DNA of 64,000 nt from Saprospiraceae bacterium (lineage in GTDB: Bacteria > Bacteroidota > Bacteroidia > Chitinophagales > Saprospiraceae). This document shows positions 1-8,202 of this stretch, in pieces. The notes below the pieces were generated by a model that saw only the letters and a list, made by a program, of their open reading frames with translations, was not told the origin of the DNA and did no database searches. Both the position numbers and the translations under genes were made by a program. The stretch lies in the NCBI GenBank assembly GCA_016717655.1, contig JADKFC010000010.1, forward strand, positions 62,001 to 126,000, written 5' to 3'. Each line of letters begins with the position of its first letter. Position 1 is the stretch's first letter.

Positions 1-1121
1 TCGTTGATGAAGTAATTGTAAGAAGCACCCACCACTCCCATGCGCGTGGTAAAATTGTATTGGCTATAATCGCTGAAGGTAGTCCTTGGGGAATCCGCAG
101 GTCTGAAACTTTCTACACTGTTTCCCCCGATACCCCATAGGCTGAACTGCGATTTTTTCCCTTTGTGAAAAATTTTGAATGAGAAGTCCTGAAAGTTGTT
201 GCCTGTGCGTGGCCCAACCAGGTAGACGCCCATTGCATTGAGGATGCCCAGGGTAGAGTAGCGAAAGTTGGCCAGGTAAGAAGACTTCCCCTTTTGGATG
301 GGCCCTTCTGTGGCGATGTCGAGTCCTAGAATACCGGCCCTCAGCGTGTGTTCTTTGGTATAGAGGTTGCCGTTCCTGAATTGCATATCAAAGACGCCGG
401 AAAAGGCATTGCCATACTCCGCCGGAAAGGCCCCCATTGAAAAATCGGAACTGCCCAACATGGTAGCACTGAAGATGGTTATGCCTCCACCGGATCCGCC
501 CCTGGTAGCAAAGTGATTGGGATTGGGAATGTCGATGCCTTCGAGTCGCCACAACAAACCCTGGGTAGCATTGCCGCGGATCACGATGTCGTTGCTGTTG
601 TCTCTGGCAGGCTGCACACCGGGGAAGCCCATGACCAGCCTGCCCGGATCATTGGCAGTGGCGGCATGGTATTGGAGTTCTTCGGGTTCCAGTCTGCGGG
701 TGCTGGCTACCGCCAGTTGATTGACAGCCTGATAACTGCGTTTAGTATCTGTTACCACAACCTCACCCATTTCCACACCCGGAGAGAGGGCCATTTCGAT
801 AAAATACTCCTTGGCAGAATTGAGCAGGATGTTGTCTCTTTCAAACGAAGAATAACCCGTGTACCGGCACACCACCGTCCTGCGACCTACCGGCACTTGC
901 TCCAGGACAAACTTCCCTTCGGCATCCGAAACCGTACCTATGATTGGGTCAATGCCCATAACATAGACCTCCGCCCCGATGAGTGGCTCGCGATTGGTAG
1001 CATCGACAACAACACCTCTTATGGTTTGGGTGAGGGATTGGGCAAACAGCCTGTTTACTGAAAGGGTGGTTAACAGAAATGAAAACAAGAGGAGATTTTG
1101 GTATCTATTTCCTTCTTTCAT
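1..1121 (-). CDS. TonB-dependent outer-membrane receptor, N-terminal part (cut by window edge)
   Basis: Reading down from an ATG at 1121, the frame stays open for 373 codons to the left edge. The product starts with a basic n-region and hydrophobic stretch ending in LFAQS (signal peptide). A carboxypeptidase-regulatory-like beta-sandwich follows (TIRGVVVDATNREPLIGAEV, later GTVSDAEGKF), then a TonB plug domain with the features VVVTDTKR, PGVQPARDNSNDIVIRG and the start of the barrel. This is the standard build of a Bacteroidota TonB-dependent transporter in the outer membrane. The substrate cannot be told from this half, and no SusD partner is visible in the window because the downstream side lies outside it. 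There is no disruption in the visible part. Confidence 0.9.
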   Translation of the reverse strand, partial: MKEGNRYQNLLLFSFLLTTLSVNRLFAQSLTQTIRGVVVDATNREPLIGAEVYVMGIDPIIGTVSDAEGKFVLEQVPVGRRTVVCRYTGYSSFERDNILLNSAKEYFIEMALSPGVEMGEVVVTDTKRSYQAVNQLAVASTRRLEPEELQYHAATANDPGRLVMGFPGVQPARDNSNDIVIRGNATQGLLWRLEGIDIPNPNHFATRGGSGGGITIFSATMLGSSDFSMGAFPAEYGNAFSGVFDMQFRNGNLYTKEHTLRAGILGLDIATEGPIQKGKSSYLANFRYSTLGILNAMGVYLVGPRTGNNFQDFSFKIFHKGKKSQFSLWGIGGNSVESFRPADSPRTTFSDYSQYNFTTRMGVVGASYNYFIN

Positions 1122-1256
1122 AATGCTGAGATTGATTAAATAATCAACTAAATTAATATAAAAATAGGAAAGATGAGAACACAAATCCTTATATGATTGG
1201 GTAAGCCCTAATATCGGAGTGAATTAGATTCAACCCCATACCTTAAAAATTCTGAC

Positions 1257-1781
1257 CTACAACTTGATAAAGGTAATTATTCCAATCGAGGGCAATCTTA
1301 CAATATTGTCAAGGTTAAATTCTATTCCGGGAAAAGGCACAGGAGGCCTGGCTTTAATTGGTGTGGTTTCTTCAGAGAGCGTAAAATTTATTCCTCCGTC
1401 CAGGGCGAATCCGAAGGATTGGGTTATGTTGATTTCCCTGCCTAAGCGCATTCCAAATAATCTGATGTTGTTTTTTTCATATTCATTTTTCCCCTTAAAA
1501 TAATAATAATTCCATTTGACATACCAGGGTTTGCGGCTGGAGAGTGAGGATTCTTTTCCAAAATGGAATAAAATATGGGCATTGTAAGATGAATAAGATT
1601 GACCGCCGAAGCCTACACTCGCTCCCCAATGGCCTTGGTCTATAATATACCTTGCCCCTATATTAAACAATTCAGGGTATCCCGCACCTGCTATAAGGTT
1701 AACGGATTTTTGAGCATAAAATGGACCGGTACTTAGAAAACTTAAAAGAATTATAAGTAAAAAGTGTGTTACGGGTTTCAT
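1257..1781 (-). CDS. Small outer-membrane beta-barrel-like protein, paralogue A1
   Basis: 174 residues with a signal peptide (MKPVTHFLLIILLSF, cleavage near FYAQ). The rest is alternating hydrophobic/polar strands, with a conserved core SLSSRKPWYVKWNY and GMRLGREINIT, and ends in a hydrophobic residue pattern (IITFIKL) typical of outer-membrane barrels. It is one of four related genes here. It is closest to the gene at 4651-5175 (same MKPVTHFLL start and YAQKSV mature N-terminus) and more distant from the two genes at 2313 and 5711. No Pfam family comes to mind. A role in the envelope is inferred only from the signal peptide and barrel-like pattern. Confidence 0.7.
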   Translation of the reverse strand: MKPVTHFLLIILLSFLSTGPFYAQKSVNLIAGAGYPELFNIGARYIIDQGHWGASVGFGGQSYSSYNAHILFHFGKESSLSSRKPWYVKWNYYYFKGKNEYEKNNIRLFGMRLGREINITQSFGFALDGGINFTLSEETTPIKARPPVPFPGIEFNLDNIVRLPSIGIITFIKL

Positions 1782-2114
1782 GGTGTATAATTTTTTTTAA
1801 GTGTTGAGTTTCTTCCTCAATTGAACCTTTTGTTTTTCACAAGGAATTTATCTACCGGGAGGTCCGCAAGGTTTCTTTTTTCTAGAAGATATAATGTAAA
1901 TTTGAATCTAAAGTGACATTGCAGGCGCAAAACACAATTTAAATCAGTGATGGAATTATTAATTTTGGCATTGTGCATGTAAAATGGACCCATATTAATT
2001 GTAGAAAAAAAGCGTCTTCCAAATTTTTTTAATGCACTGATTAACAAGTAAATGTAATCAATAATAAGGAAGTCAAAATAGTTTTGCTATTGCTATCCAT
2101 CCTTTTATTACATT

Positions 2115-2170
2115 AGATGTTAAAGTTTTCAAAAATTATTTTCCTGATACGATTTGGGGACTTGAAGTGA
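2115..2170. repeat. Intergenic copy 1 of a duplicated segment (partner 5521-5576)
   Basis: This 56-nt stretch between paralogues B1 and A1 matches 5521-5576 between B2 and A2 at about 51 of 56 positions by eye. It shows that the duplication covered the B-spacer-A unit and not just the genes. The remainder of 1782-2312 is AT-rich and holds no convincing gene. Confidence 0.75.
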
Positions 2171-2312
2171 TATTTTTAGAGGGTAAAACCCCCAAGATAT
2201 TATTTGCGAATGTGAAAAGGATGGGGCACGAGTATTGGGCCAAAGGATAATGGCCGCATTAGTAAAAATGGCCTATGAGATGCCAGTATTACATGTTTTA
2301 ATAAAACAGGGT

Positions 2313-2837
2313 TTAAAATTTATAGAAAGAGTGAATGCCAATAGCAGGTAAGACGATCTCAAAAAACCCCAATCCAAAGTTGAAATTCCACCCCGATAAG
2401 GGTTTTGGCTTAATCAGAATAGTATCTTCATAGAGTCGAAACACCAGTCCTGCATCCAAGCCTATACCGAATGATTTAGTAATATTTAACTCCCTGCCGA
2501 TGCGCATGCCCAAAGTGTGGGTCTTAATAATTTCGTATTCATCTTTTTCTTTGAGGAGCGTATAATTCCACCTCATATACCAAACCTTCCTGCTGGAAAG
2601 CGAAGACTCCTTGCTATAATGATAAAGATAATCAGCTGTAAAGGTCGAGGCAAAATGACTTGCCAAGCCCAAACTAATTCCAAGTTGTGATTGTTTTATT
2701 TGGTATCGGGTACCCACGTGATACAATTCCGGAAAACCAGCGCCTACTATCAAGCTAAGTTTTTTTTGAGCAAGGATAGAAAATGTGACAAGGATGCTTA
2801 AGAGCAGTGATATGAAAAACAGTTTGATAGATTTCAT
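2313..2837 (-). CDS. Small outer-membrane beta-barrel-like protein, paralogue B1
   Basis: 174 residues from the ATG at 2837, where a good signal peptide begins (MKSIKLFFISLLLSILVTF, cleavage near ILAQ). An upstream ATG at 2873 would add 12 residues with no purpose. The core motifs SLSSRKVWYMRWNYTLLKEK, GMRIGRELNITKSFGIGLDA and the C-terminal GIHSFYKF are nearly identical to the gene at 5711-6235, so these two are recent duplicates. Function unknown; probably exported to the outer membrane. Confidence 0.72.
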   Translation of the reverse strand: MKSIKLFFISLLLSILVTFSILAQKKLSLIVGAGFPELYHVGTRYQIKQSQLGISLGLASHFASTFTADYLYHYSKESSLSSRKVWYMRWNYTLLKEKDEYEIIKTHTLGMRIGRELNITKSFGIGLDAGLVFRLYEDTILIKPKPLSGWNFNFGLGFFEIVLPAIGIHSFYKF

Positions 2838-3181
2838 GATGGTTTTTTTACCCAGATTTAAAAACAATCTCATTGTGCTATGAATTTAGTTTAATTTGTT
2901 TTTTAAAAGGCTTCACATGGATTTCAAATCAATTTTGTTTAGACAAAATGTAAAAGATAAGTGTAAGTTAATATTAGGTCAAAGAAATTAATAGTGATAA
3001 ACGTCATTAATGAAATAGATCATTTGATTATGGTATGAAATAGAAGAGGGCGAATCTTATAAAGAAGAAATAAAATCTCCAGTTTAGGTGTTTTAAATTT
3101 CATAAGTTCTCTAGAGTGCTTTATAGCCTCAATAGTTTGAGATTTTAAATCTGATATGTTATGACATGGGTTTACCCTAAA
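2838..3181. other. Intergenic, no gene seen
   Basis: About 340 AT-rich bases between the lipoprotein gene and paralogue B1. I see no open frame with coding character, no RNA gene and no clear hairpin terminator. It presumably holds the end of one transcript and the promoter of B1. Confidence 0.5.
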
Positions 3182-4210
3182 TCAATCAAAGTACCAAGAA
3201 TAAAACTTGGAAGGACCATTTTCAACGACAATAGCATCTTTATCGGCTTGATTCAGACCTTTGATTCTTATATCTGAACTGGCGCTGTTCCAATCAACAT
3301 AATATTGGTAATTGGCCATTATGGCGCTGCCATCTTTTGACCAGTGGGGATTTATGGCATTTTCCCAAAAGAGTCGCTTATTATGGCCGGATATATCCCA
3401 GATATAGGTAGAAAATTTTATCCCTAATGTGTAAAAAGCAATGTTTTGACCGTTTGGTGATATTTTAATACTTATAAAAAATTCAGGATTATATGTTATT
3501 TCAGCATATAGGGTCTGTAAGTCCTCACCATTTGGTTTAATTTTAAATATACTTGTTTCATGGCTCAATGAGTCAAATAGCGTAAAATATATTAAATCTG
3601 AGGGTTTGTAATAATCATGTGCCTTGCCTATTTTTTGTTTGTTGGTGGATTTAAAAATACTTTGAAAATCTGACCCATCAGCTTTAATCTTACTGATGTA
3701 ATTTTCCTTATTTTTATTATTTTCTGCTGAAAAGTAGATGTAATTATCCAACGCTGACCAGAAAATAAAGTAATTAAATTTAATATTCTCTGGTAGATTT
3801 ACTAAAACATCCTTAGATGTGGATAAATTTAGAATTCTGAATTGATTGAGTTGTGTTAAATATAAGGCCAGATATTTGTCATCAGGCGACCAAAGACATA
3901 AATTAAAGGCGGATAACACACTTTTTTTATAGACAACTTCTGTCCCTGAAAAATTGGTAACCAGCACTTCATTGGATTTACAAAATGCTATCATAGTTTT
4001 CGAATTAGAAAGTAAAGGGGCTCCAGGGCCAGTGCATGTAACAATTTCATCACTAGCTAAATCTTTAATAAAGTAGGTCGGCCCACTGTTATACGTATAA
4101 ATGAATTTTCCTTCTATGCTATTTGAAATATCTTGCGTAGGTTCTTTTGAGCAACTGGCTAGTTGGAAAAAACATGTATATATTATGAATAATATAATTT
4201 TAAATCTCAT
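3182..4210 (-). CDS. Secreted lipoprotein with TolB-like (PD40) beta-propeller
   Basis: 342 residues from the ATG at 4210 (a second ATG four codons upstream at 4222 is possible). The N-terminus is a lipoprotein signal with lipobox LASC followed by SKEP. The body has repeated blades of the type seen in TolB/WD40-like propellers: WSPDDKYLALYL, KIKADGSDFQSIF, KIKPNGEDLQTLY, ISPNGQNIAFY, HWSKDGSAIMANY. Such proteins sit on the periplasmic or outer face of membranes and usually bind other proteins or glycans. It lies between the two duplicated barrel-gene pairs. Exact role unknown. Confidence 0.75.
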   Translation of the reverse strand: MRFKIILFIIYTCFFQLASCSKEPTQDISNSIEGKFIYTYNSGPTYFIKDLASDEIVTCTGPGAPLLSNSKTMIAFCKSNEVLVTNFSGTEVVYKKSVLSAFNLCLWSPDDKYLALYLTQLNQFRILNLSTSKDVLVNLPENIKFNYFIFWSALDNYIYFSAENNKNKENYISKIKADGSDFQSIFKSTNKQKIGKAHDYYKPSDLIYFTLFDSLSHETSIFKIKPNGEDLQTLYAEITYNPEFFISIKISPNGQNIAFYTLGIKFSTYIWDISGHNKRLFWENAINPHWSKDGSAIMANYQYYVDWNSASSDIRIKGLNQADKDAIVVENGPSKFYSWYFD

Positions 4211-4222
4211 AATAAACCTCAT

Positions 4223-4650
4223 TTAATCACCTTTAATTTACGCATATGCAAAGTAAAATAGTGAGATTCTGAGCATTATGATTTATGACAAGGGTCATGT
4301 TGGGTCCTAAAGCTAAATATTAGTATTTTTTAATCAACAAAGGATGGATAAAAAAGACACTAATGAAATTTCCAGCTATACTTAAATCATCTAAACATAT
4401 ATTTAATGTGAATACCTTTGTGTTACCGCAGTAAGTAGATAATATGAGGTGTTTGATATTGTGATTCAAGAAAAGAGATGTTGATGATATAACAGAAAGT
4501 TGCTTTTTTACTTAAACTCGTCACAGAATAAATTTAACCAGGCCATATACATGACAAATTGTATTTAATTGCCAAAGCAATGACACAAATTAAACCAGGC
4601 CAAATGCTTAGCTTGCATTCAGCTCAACCCAGTTGCTTATAAATCTGTAG
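4223..4650. other. Intergenic, no gene seen
   Basis: About 430 bases of AT-rich DNA upstream of the propeller lipoprotein and downstream of paralogue A2. No credible open frame, RNA or repeat was found. Confidence 0.5.
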
Positions 4651-5175
4651 TTACAGCTTATAAAAAACATTTATGCCAACCGCGGGCAACAACAGGTTAA
4701 AAATGCCAAGATCCACGTCAAGTTTCCAGCCTGAAGAAGGCCGTGGCTTTAGTTGAGTAGTATCTTCATCAAGTCGAAAAATGAAACCTCCATCCAGGGC
4801 GATGCCGAAAGTTTGGGTTATATTAAACTCCCTTCCAATGCGACCGCCAAATAAGCTGGTGTTGATTTTTTCATATTCATTTTTTTCTTTTAAATAGGTA
4901 TAGTTCCATTTGACATACCAGGGCTTGCGAGAGGAAAGTGTGGATGCTTTTCCAAAATGGAATAAAAAGTCGGCATTATAGGAGGTGAGTGCTTGACTTG
5001 CAAATCCTATACTCGCTCCCACCTGGCTTTGTTCTACCTGATACCTTGCACCCACATGGATCAATTCCGGTAAACCTGCACCTGCAATGAGGCTAACGGA
5101 TTTTTGAGCGTAGATAGGTCTGGTAAATTGAAAACATAATAGCAATGCTAATAAAAAGTGTGTTACGGGTTTCAT
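4651..5175 (-). CDS. Small outer-membrane beta-barrel-like protein, paralogue A2
   Basis: 174 residues from the ATG at 5175, chosen because its signal peptide (MKPVTHFLLALLLCF) lines up with that of the 1257-1781 gene. The upstream ATG at 5211 would give an unusual 12-residue extension. Core motifs: GAGLPELIHVGARYQVEQSQ, SSRKPWYVKWNYTYLKEK, GGRIGREFNITQTFGIALDG, and C-terminal GINVFYKL. Envelope protein of unknown function. It shares sequence with both the A and B types, consistent with all four arising from one ancestor. Confidence 0.72.
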   Translation of the reverse strand: MKPVTHFLLALLLCFQFTRPIYAQKSVSLIAGAGLPELIHVGARYQVEQSQVGASIGFASQALTSYNADFLFHFGKASTLSSRKPWYVKWNYTYLKEKNEYEKINTSLFGGRIGREFNITQTFGIALDGGFIFRLDEDTTQLKPRPSSGWKLDVDLGIFNLLLPAVGINVFYKL

Positions 5176-5520
5176 GATGTTTAAATTTTTCAAGTGTTGG
5201 GTAGCTTTCATTCGGGAATAAAATTCTTTTGCTATGCTCTAAGATTTTTTTTATTCAAATCATCAGAGCTGCTAAAAAATTTCAATTCACTAAAATGAAT
5301 GAAACAAAATTATGCGTAAAATGAATATGCGGTCGGAAAAAATGATTGGCATCAGCTAAGGCTAAAACAAATTTACCTAAGATCAGGAAAAATGAAACCC
5401 ATTCAAGAATTATAATCATTATTCACTTTAATGTTTAAAGTACTGATTAACATGAAATTGGGACTAAAATAAATCGACCAAAGAGGGGTCGTTATTTACC
5501 TTATTTCCCCAGCATTTGTA

Positions 5521-5576
5521 AGATGTTAAAGTTTTCAAAAATTATTTTTTTGATACGGTTTGGGGATTTGAAGTAA
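5521..5576. repeat. Intergenic copy 2 of a duplicated segment (partner 2115-2170)
   Basis: Matches 2115-2170 at about 51 of 56 positions and lies in the same place relative to its B and A genes. The rest of 5176-5710 is AT-rich, with no gene seen. Confidence 0.75.
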
Positions 5577-5710
5577 TAAATTTTGGGTATAAAAACACGC
5601 AGGATTATAATTGGCATTGTGAAAAGCATAGTTACCAATAGTGCCGGCAATAAGATAGTGCCAGCACCCGTATAAATTACCTTTGAGGTAGCGGCATATT
5701 AAATTGGGTG

Positions 5711-6235
5711 TTAGAATTTAAAGAAGGAGTGAATGCCAATAGCAGGTAAGACGATCTCAAAAATGCCCAATTCAAAGTCGAAATTCCATCCTGATGAGGG
5801 CTTGGGTTTAATCAGAGTAGTATCTTCATAGAGTCGAAACACCAGTCCTGCATCCAAACCTATACCGAATGATTTAGTAATATTAAACTCCCTGCCGATG
5901 CGCATGCCCAAAGTACTGGTCTTAATATTTTCATATTCATCCTTCTCTTTGAGGAGCGTATAATTCCACCTCATATACCAAACCTTCCTGCTGGAAAGCG
6001 AAGACTCCTTGCTGTAATGATAAAAATAGTCGGCTGTAAAGGTAGTAGCAGAATGACTAGCCAAACCCAAACTAATTCCAACTTGTGATTGCTTTATTTG
6101 ATATCGGGCACCAAGGTGAAACAATTCCGGAAAGCCAGCACCTGCTACTAGACTCAGTTTTTTTTGAGCAGAGCTCGAAAATGAGATCAGGATACTTAAG
6201 AGCAGTGATATTAATATACTTGTTGTTGGTTTCAT
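5711..6235 (-). CDS. Small outer-membrane beta-barrel-like protein, paralogue B2
   Basis: 174 residues with signal peptide (MKPTTSILISLLLSILISF, cleavage near SSAQ), then KKLSLVAGAGFPELFHLG, SSRKVWYMRWNYTLLKEKDE, GMRIGREFNITKSFGIGLDA and the C-terminal GIHSFFKF. It is almost the same protein as B1 at 2313. It is the first gene of the minus-strand series B2-A2-propeller-B1-A1. Probably an outer-membrane barrel; function unknown. Confidence 0.72.
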   Translation of the reverse strand: MKPTTSILISLLLSILISFSSSAQKKLSLVAGAGFPELFHLGARYQIKQSQVGISLGLASHSATTFTADYFYHYSKESSLSSRKVWYMRWNYTLLKEKDEYENIKTSTLGMRIGREFNITKSFGIGLDAGLVFRLYEDTTLIKPKPSSGWNFDFELGIFEIVLPAIGIHSFFKF

Positions 6236-6702
6236 GAAGCGTATTTAAAAAAATTAATTTTGTTATAAAATATTGTAGCCCTTCTTATCTAATCTGAATT
6301 GGATCAAATGCTTACAGAAAACTTACATTTAGTTAAAATTTTTATACAAATTTAAGGGCAAGATTAAGCCATGGAGGGAAATAGTGATTTAGATCAGCAG
6401 TGAAACATACGAATTGGATCCAGCAAGATTGAATAATGAAATTTCTGGTATTGGAAAGAGTTGCCCTCAACTGTTTGAATTATGAAAATGCAAAGAAGGC
6501 ACCAACAATTATTATGTCATGTTGCTTTTTCAAATTTAGTGACGAACAGAAAACAGGGGTTAATTGAATTATTCGATCATCTGCTAAAATATCATAGAAT
6601 AATAGTCCAAAATATTTTTGCGACATATTTTAAAAGTAAAATATGACTCCCCATTTTTGTGTTGTTTAAGTCTAAGGGTGGGGTGTGTGTTATAACCCTT
6701 GT
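6236..6702. other. Intergenic, no gene seen
   Basis: About 470 AT-rich bases upstream of paralogue B2. Nothing with coding character. It borders the truncated end of the GIY-YIG array. Confidence 0.5.
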
Positions 6703-6750
6703 GAAAGTCAAGTCAATCTGACTTTGGATGATGTAGACGTAAAAATTCAT
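6703..6750 (-). pseudogene. N-terminal stub of a third GIY-YIG copy
   Basis: From the ATG at 6750 the frame reads MNFYVYIIQSQIDLTF, the same as the start of the two larger copies. Homology then breaks off near 6703-6708 and the frame runs into unrelated sequence. This is the far end of the tandem array. The break marks where the array was truncated or where the original element ended. Confidence 0.8.
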
Positions 6751-6767
6751 AGCAAAGAGAATTGGGC

Positions 6768-6803
6768 AAAAAAAAAAAGAGTTGACTCACATCAACTCTT
6801 TTT
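6768..6803 (-). terminator. Copy 3 of the tRNA-Asp trailer terminator
   Basis: A 7-bp stem (GAGTTGA/TCAACTC) with a 6-nt loop and a run of T on the minus strand. It is identical to the terminator behind the intact tRNA-Asp. The bases next to it still read as the last bases of the tRNA acceptor arm (AGTCCGC), so it was copied together with the tRNA end. Confidence 0.8.
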
Positions 6804-6811
6804 GCGGACTT

Positions 6812-6988
6812 CCCTACATTCCTTCGTCCTATCGTCCTCAGGAATATAGGGATAAAGGACGGGACTCGTCCCTACATTCCTTCGTCCAAACGTCCGAAGG
6901 AACGTAGGGATAAAACACTGAAAAAGTTAGCTCTAGAAAATGAAATAAAGGACAGGGCTTGTCCCTACATGCAGTCAGGTATGTAGGG
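6812..6988. repeat. Palindromic GTAGGGA-type elements inside a tRNA fragment
   Basis: Three inverted repeats share arms of the form CCCTACAT...ATGTAGGG. They lie at about 6812-6853 (arms CCCTACATTCCT and its near complement), 6871-6909 (arms CCCTACATTCCTTCG) and 6963-6987. They sit between a tRNA-Asp D-loop fragment on one side and the tRNA 3' end plus terminator on the other, and so split the tRNA remnant. They look like REP/MITE-type palindromes. Related GTAGGGA fragments occur near 18100 and 58405. Confidence 0.65.
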
Positions 6989-6996
6989 ACGGCATT

Positions 6997-7289
6997 CTAA
7001 CCAAGAAGATTTCCGTTATTTGAAAAGAAAGAATCAAGGATGTTTTTATCAGAATTGATAAGAGCAATCAACCTTTTATGATCGTACTTTTTAATTTTTT
7101 TTCAAAGATGAGAGCTTCAGATTTGGAACTGAAAGAAAATAAGGCAATAGGAATCCAAGGGATTTTAGAAGAAGTGAAAGCTGCCTCACCATTGTTGTGT
7201 TGCTGAAAACGGATAAAAGGCTGAGTAGAGAAGCCTTTGTAAAAAGTCAAATCAATCTGACTTTGGATGATGTAGACGTAAAAATTCAT
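6997..7289 (-). pseudogene. GIY-YIG endonuclease copy 2, frameshifted
   Basis: From the ATG at 7289 the product matches the intact copy at 7637-7930 almost exactly through SEALIFEKKLK. One base is then missing in a run of T near 7098 (on the plus strand), and the frame ends as STIIKG. In the other frame the rest of the protein continues (YDHKRLIALINSDKNILDSF...) to the same LLG-stop at 6997. The stop codon and last codons again lie in tRNA-Asp D-loop sequence. A GIY-YIG domain cleaves DNA; this copy is probably dead unless the missing base is a sequencing error. Confidence 0.85.
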
Positions 7290-7306
7290 AGCAAAGAGAA
7301 TTGGGC

Positions 7307-7340
7307 AAAAAAAAAGAGTTGACTCACATCAACTCTTTTT
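7307..7340 (-). terminator. Copy 2 of the tRNA-Asp trailer terminator
   Basis: The same stem-loop and T run as behind the intact tRNA-Asp. It lies 18 nt before the start codon of the frameshifted GIY-YIG copy and again follows a tRNA acceptor fragment (AGTCCGC). Confidence 0.8.
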
Positions 7341-7636
7341 GCGGACTTCCCTACATCCCTTCGTCCTATCGTCCTCAGTGATATAGGGATAAAGGACGGG
7401 ACTCGTCCCAACCAAGAAGATTTTCGTCACAAAGAGGGCAGAGTCCGAAGAAGGAAGCGTTGTGTTGTGGATAAAACACTGAAAAAGTCATAATCTGACT
7501 CTAGCAAAGAGAATGAAAAAGTGACCCACAACCCTGGTTCCCCCTCGTCCTACGTCCTCAGTGATATAGGGATAAAGGACGGGACTCGAACCCGTCCCTA
7601 CATGCCTACAGTATGTAGGGATGACAGGACGGCATT
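7341..7636. repeat. Mosaic of tRNA-Asp fragments and palindromic repeats
   Basis: On the minus strand this stretch holds a tRNA-Asp D-loop and anticodon-loop fragment at about 7615-7640, then a CCCTACAT palindrome (7595-7620). Next come an intact T-arm fragment (7576-7593), more GTAGGGA-type repeats, and a short stray copy of the GIY-YIG 3' end fused to D-loop sequence (7408-7427). Last is the tRNA 3' end before the copy-2 terminator. The order shows that palindromes entered the tRNA remnant between its T-arm and acceptor ends. Confidence 0.75.
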
Positions 7637-7930
7637 CTAACCAAGAAGATTTTCGTTATTTGAAAGGAAAGAATCAAGAATGTTTTTATCAGAATTGATA
7701 AGAGCAATCAACCTTTTATGATCGTACTTCTTAATTTTCTTTTCAAAGATGAGGGCTTCGGTTTTAGAACAGAAAGAAAAGAGGGCAACAGGAATCCATG
7801 GGATTTTAGAAGAAGTGAAAGCTGCCTCACCATTGTTGTGTTGCTGAAAACGGATAAAAGGCTGAGTAGAGAAGCCTTTGTAAAAAGTCAAATCAATCTG
7901 ACTTTGGATAATATAGATGTAAAAATTCAT
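7637..7930 (-). CDS. GIY-YIG single-domain endonuclease, intact copy 1
   Basis: 97 residues, the usual size for the UPF0213/YhbQ-like GIY-YIG family. The motif is here YIYII...FYKGFS near residues 4-20, followed by RFQQHNNGEAAFTSS (the Arg/His region) and the conserved Glu in TEALIFEKKIKK. These proteins are presumed to nick DNA using one metal. The start codon lies 18 nt beyond the tRNA-Asp terminator, so expression would need read-through of that terminator. The last codons and the TAG stop are formed by tRNA-Asp D-loop sequence (TTGGTTAG), which means the gene's 3' end is built into a tRNA fragment. A homing-type role at this tRNA is an inference. Confidence 0.88.
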   Translation of the reverse strand: MNFYIYIIQSQIDLTFYKGFSTQPFIRFQQHNNGEAAFTSSKIPWIPVALFSFCSKTEALIFEKKIKKYDHKRLIALINSDKNILDSFLSNNENLLG

Positions 7931-7947
7931 AGCAATAGAAATTGGGC

Positions 7948-7979
7948 AAAAAAAAAGAGTTGACTCACATCAACTCTTT
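7948..7979 (-). terminator. Rho-independent terminator of tRNA-Asp
   Basis: Directly after the tRNA on the minus strand: stem GAGTTGA/TCAACTC, 6-nt loop, and nine T. Copies of it occur at 6768 and 7307. Confidence 0.85.
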
Positions 7980-7980
7980 G

Positions 7981-8054
7981 CGGACTGGACGGGACTCGAA
8001 CCCGCGACCTCCGCCGTGACAGGGCGGCATTCTAACCAACTGAACTACCAATCC
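7981..8054 (-). tRNA. tRNA-Asp (anticodon GTC)
   Basis: 74 nt on the minus strand. Acceptor arm GGATTGG pairs with CCAGTCC (one G-T pair), the D-arm contains TTGGTTAG, the anticodon stem CCGCC/GGCGG carries loop CTGTCAC with anticodon GTC, and the T-loop is GTTCGAGTC. The discriminator base is G, as expected for tRNA-Asp, and CCA is not encoded. It heads the tandem GIY-YIG array and is the only complete tRNA in the window. Confidence 0.95.
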
Positions 8055-8202
8055 TTGCTCTTTTCAGCGGGTGCAAAGATATAAAAAAACGGTTTCTATG
8101 CTACGTTTAGCGAAATAATTTTTTTATTCATTCTGCAATACTTTGTGAATCAAGCAACTATGCCATTGAATCAAAAAATATTGAACTTTTTGAGGATTAC
8201 CC

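Noticed and set aside
513..1061. 182-codon plus-strand open frame
   Set aside because: It lies opposite the TonB-dependent receptor frame, which has a signal peptide and recognisable domains.
1817..2047. 76-codon minus-strand open frame
   Set aside because: Low-complexity AT-rich peptide with no signal or domain, in the spacer after paralogue A1.
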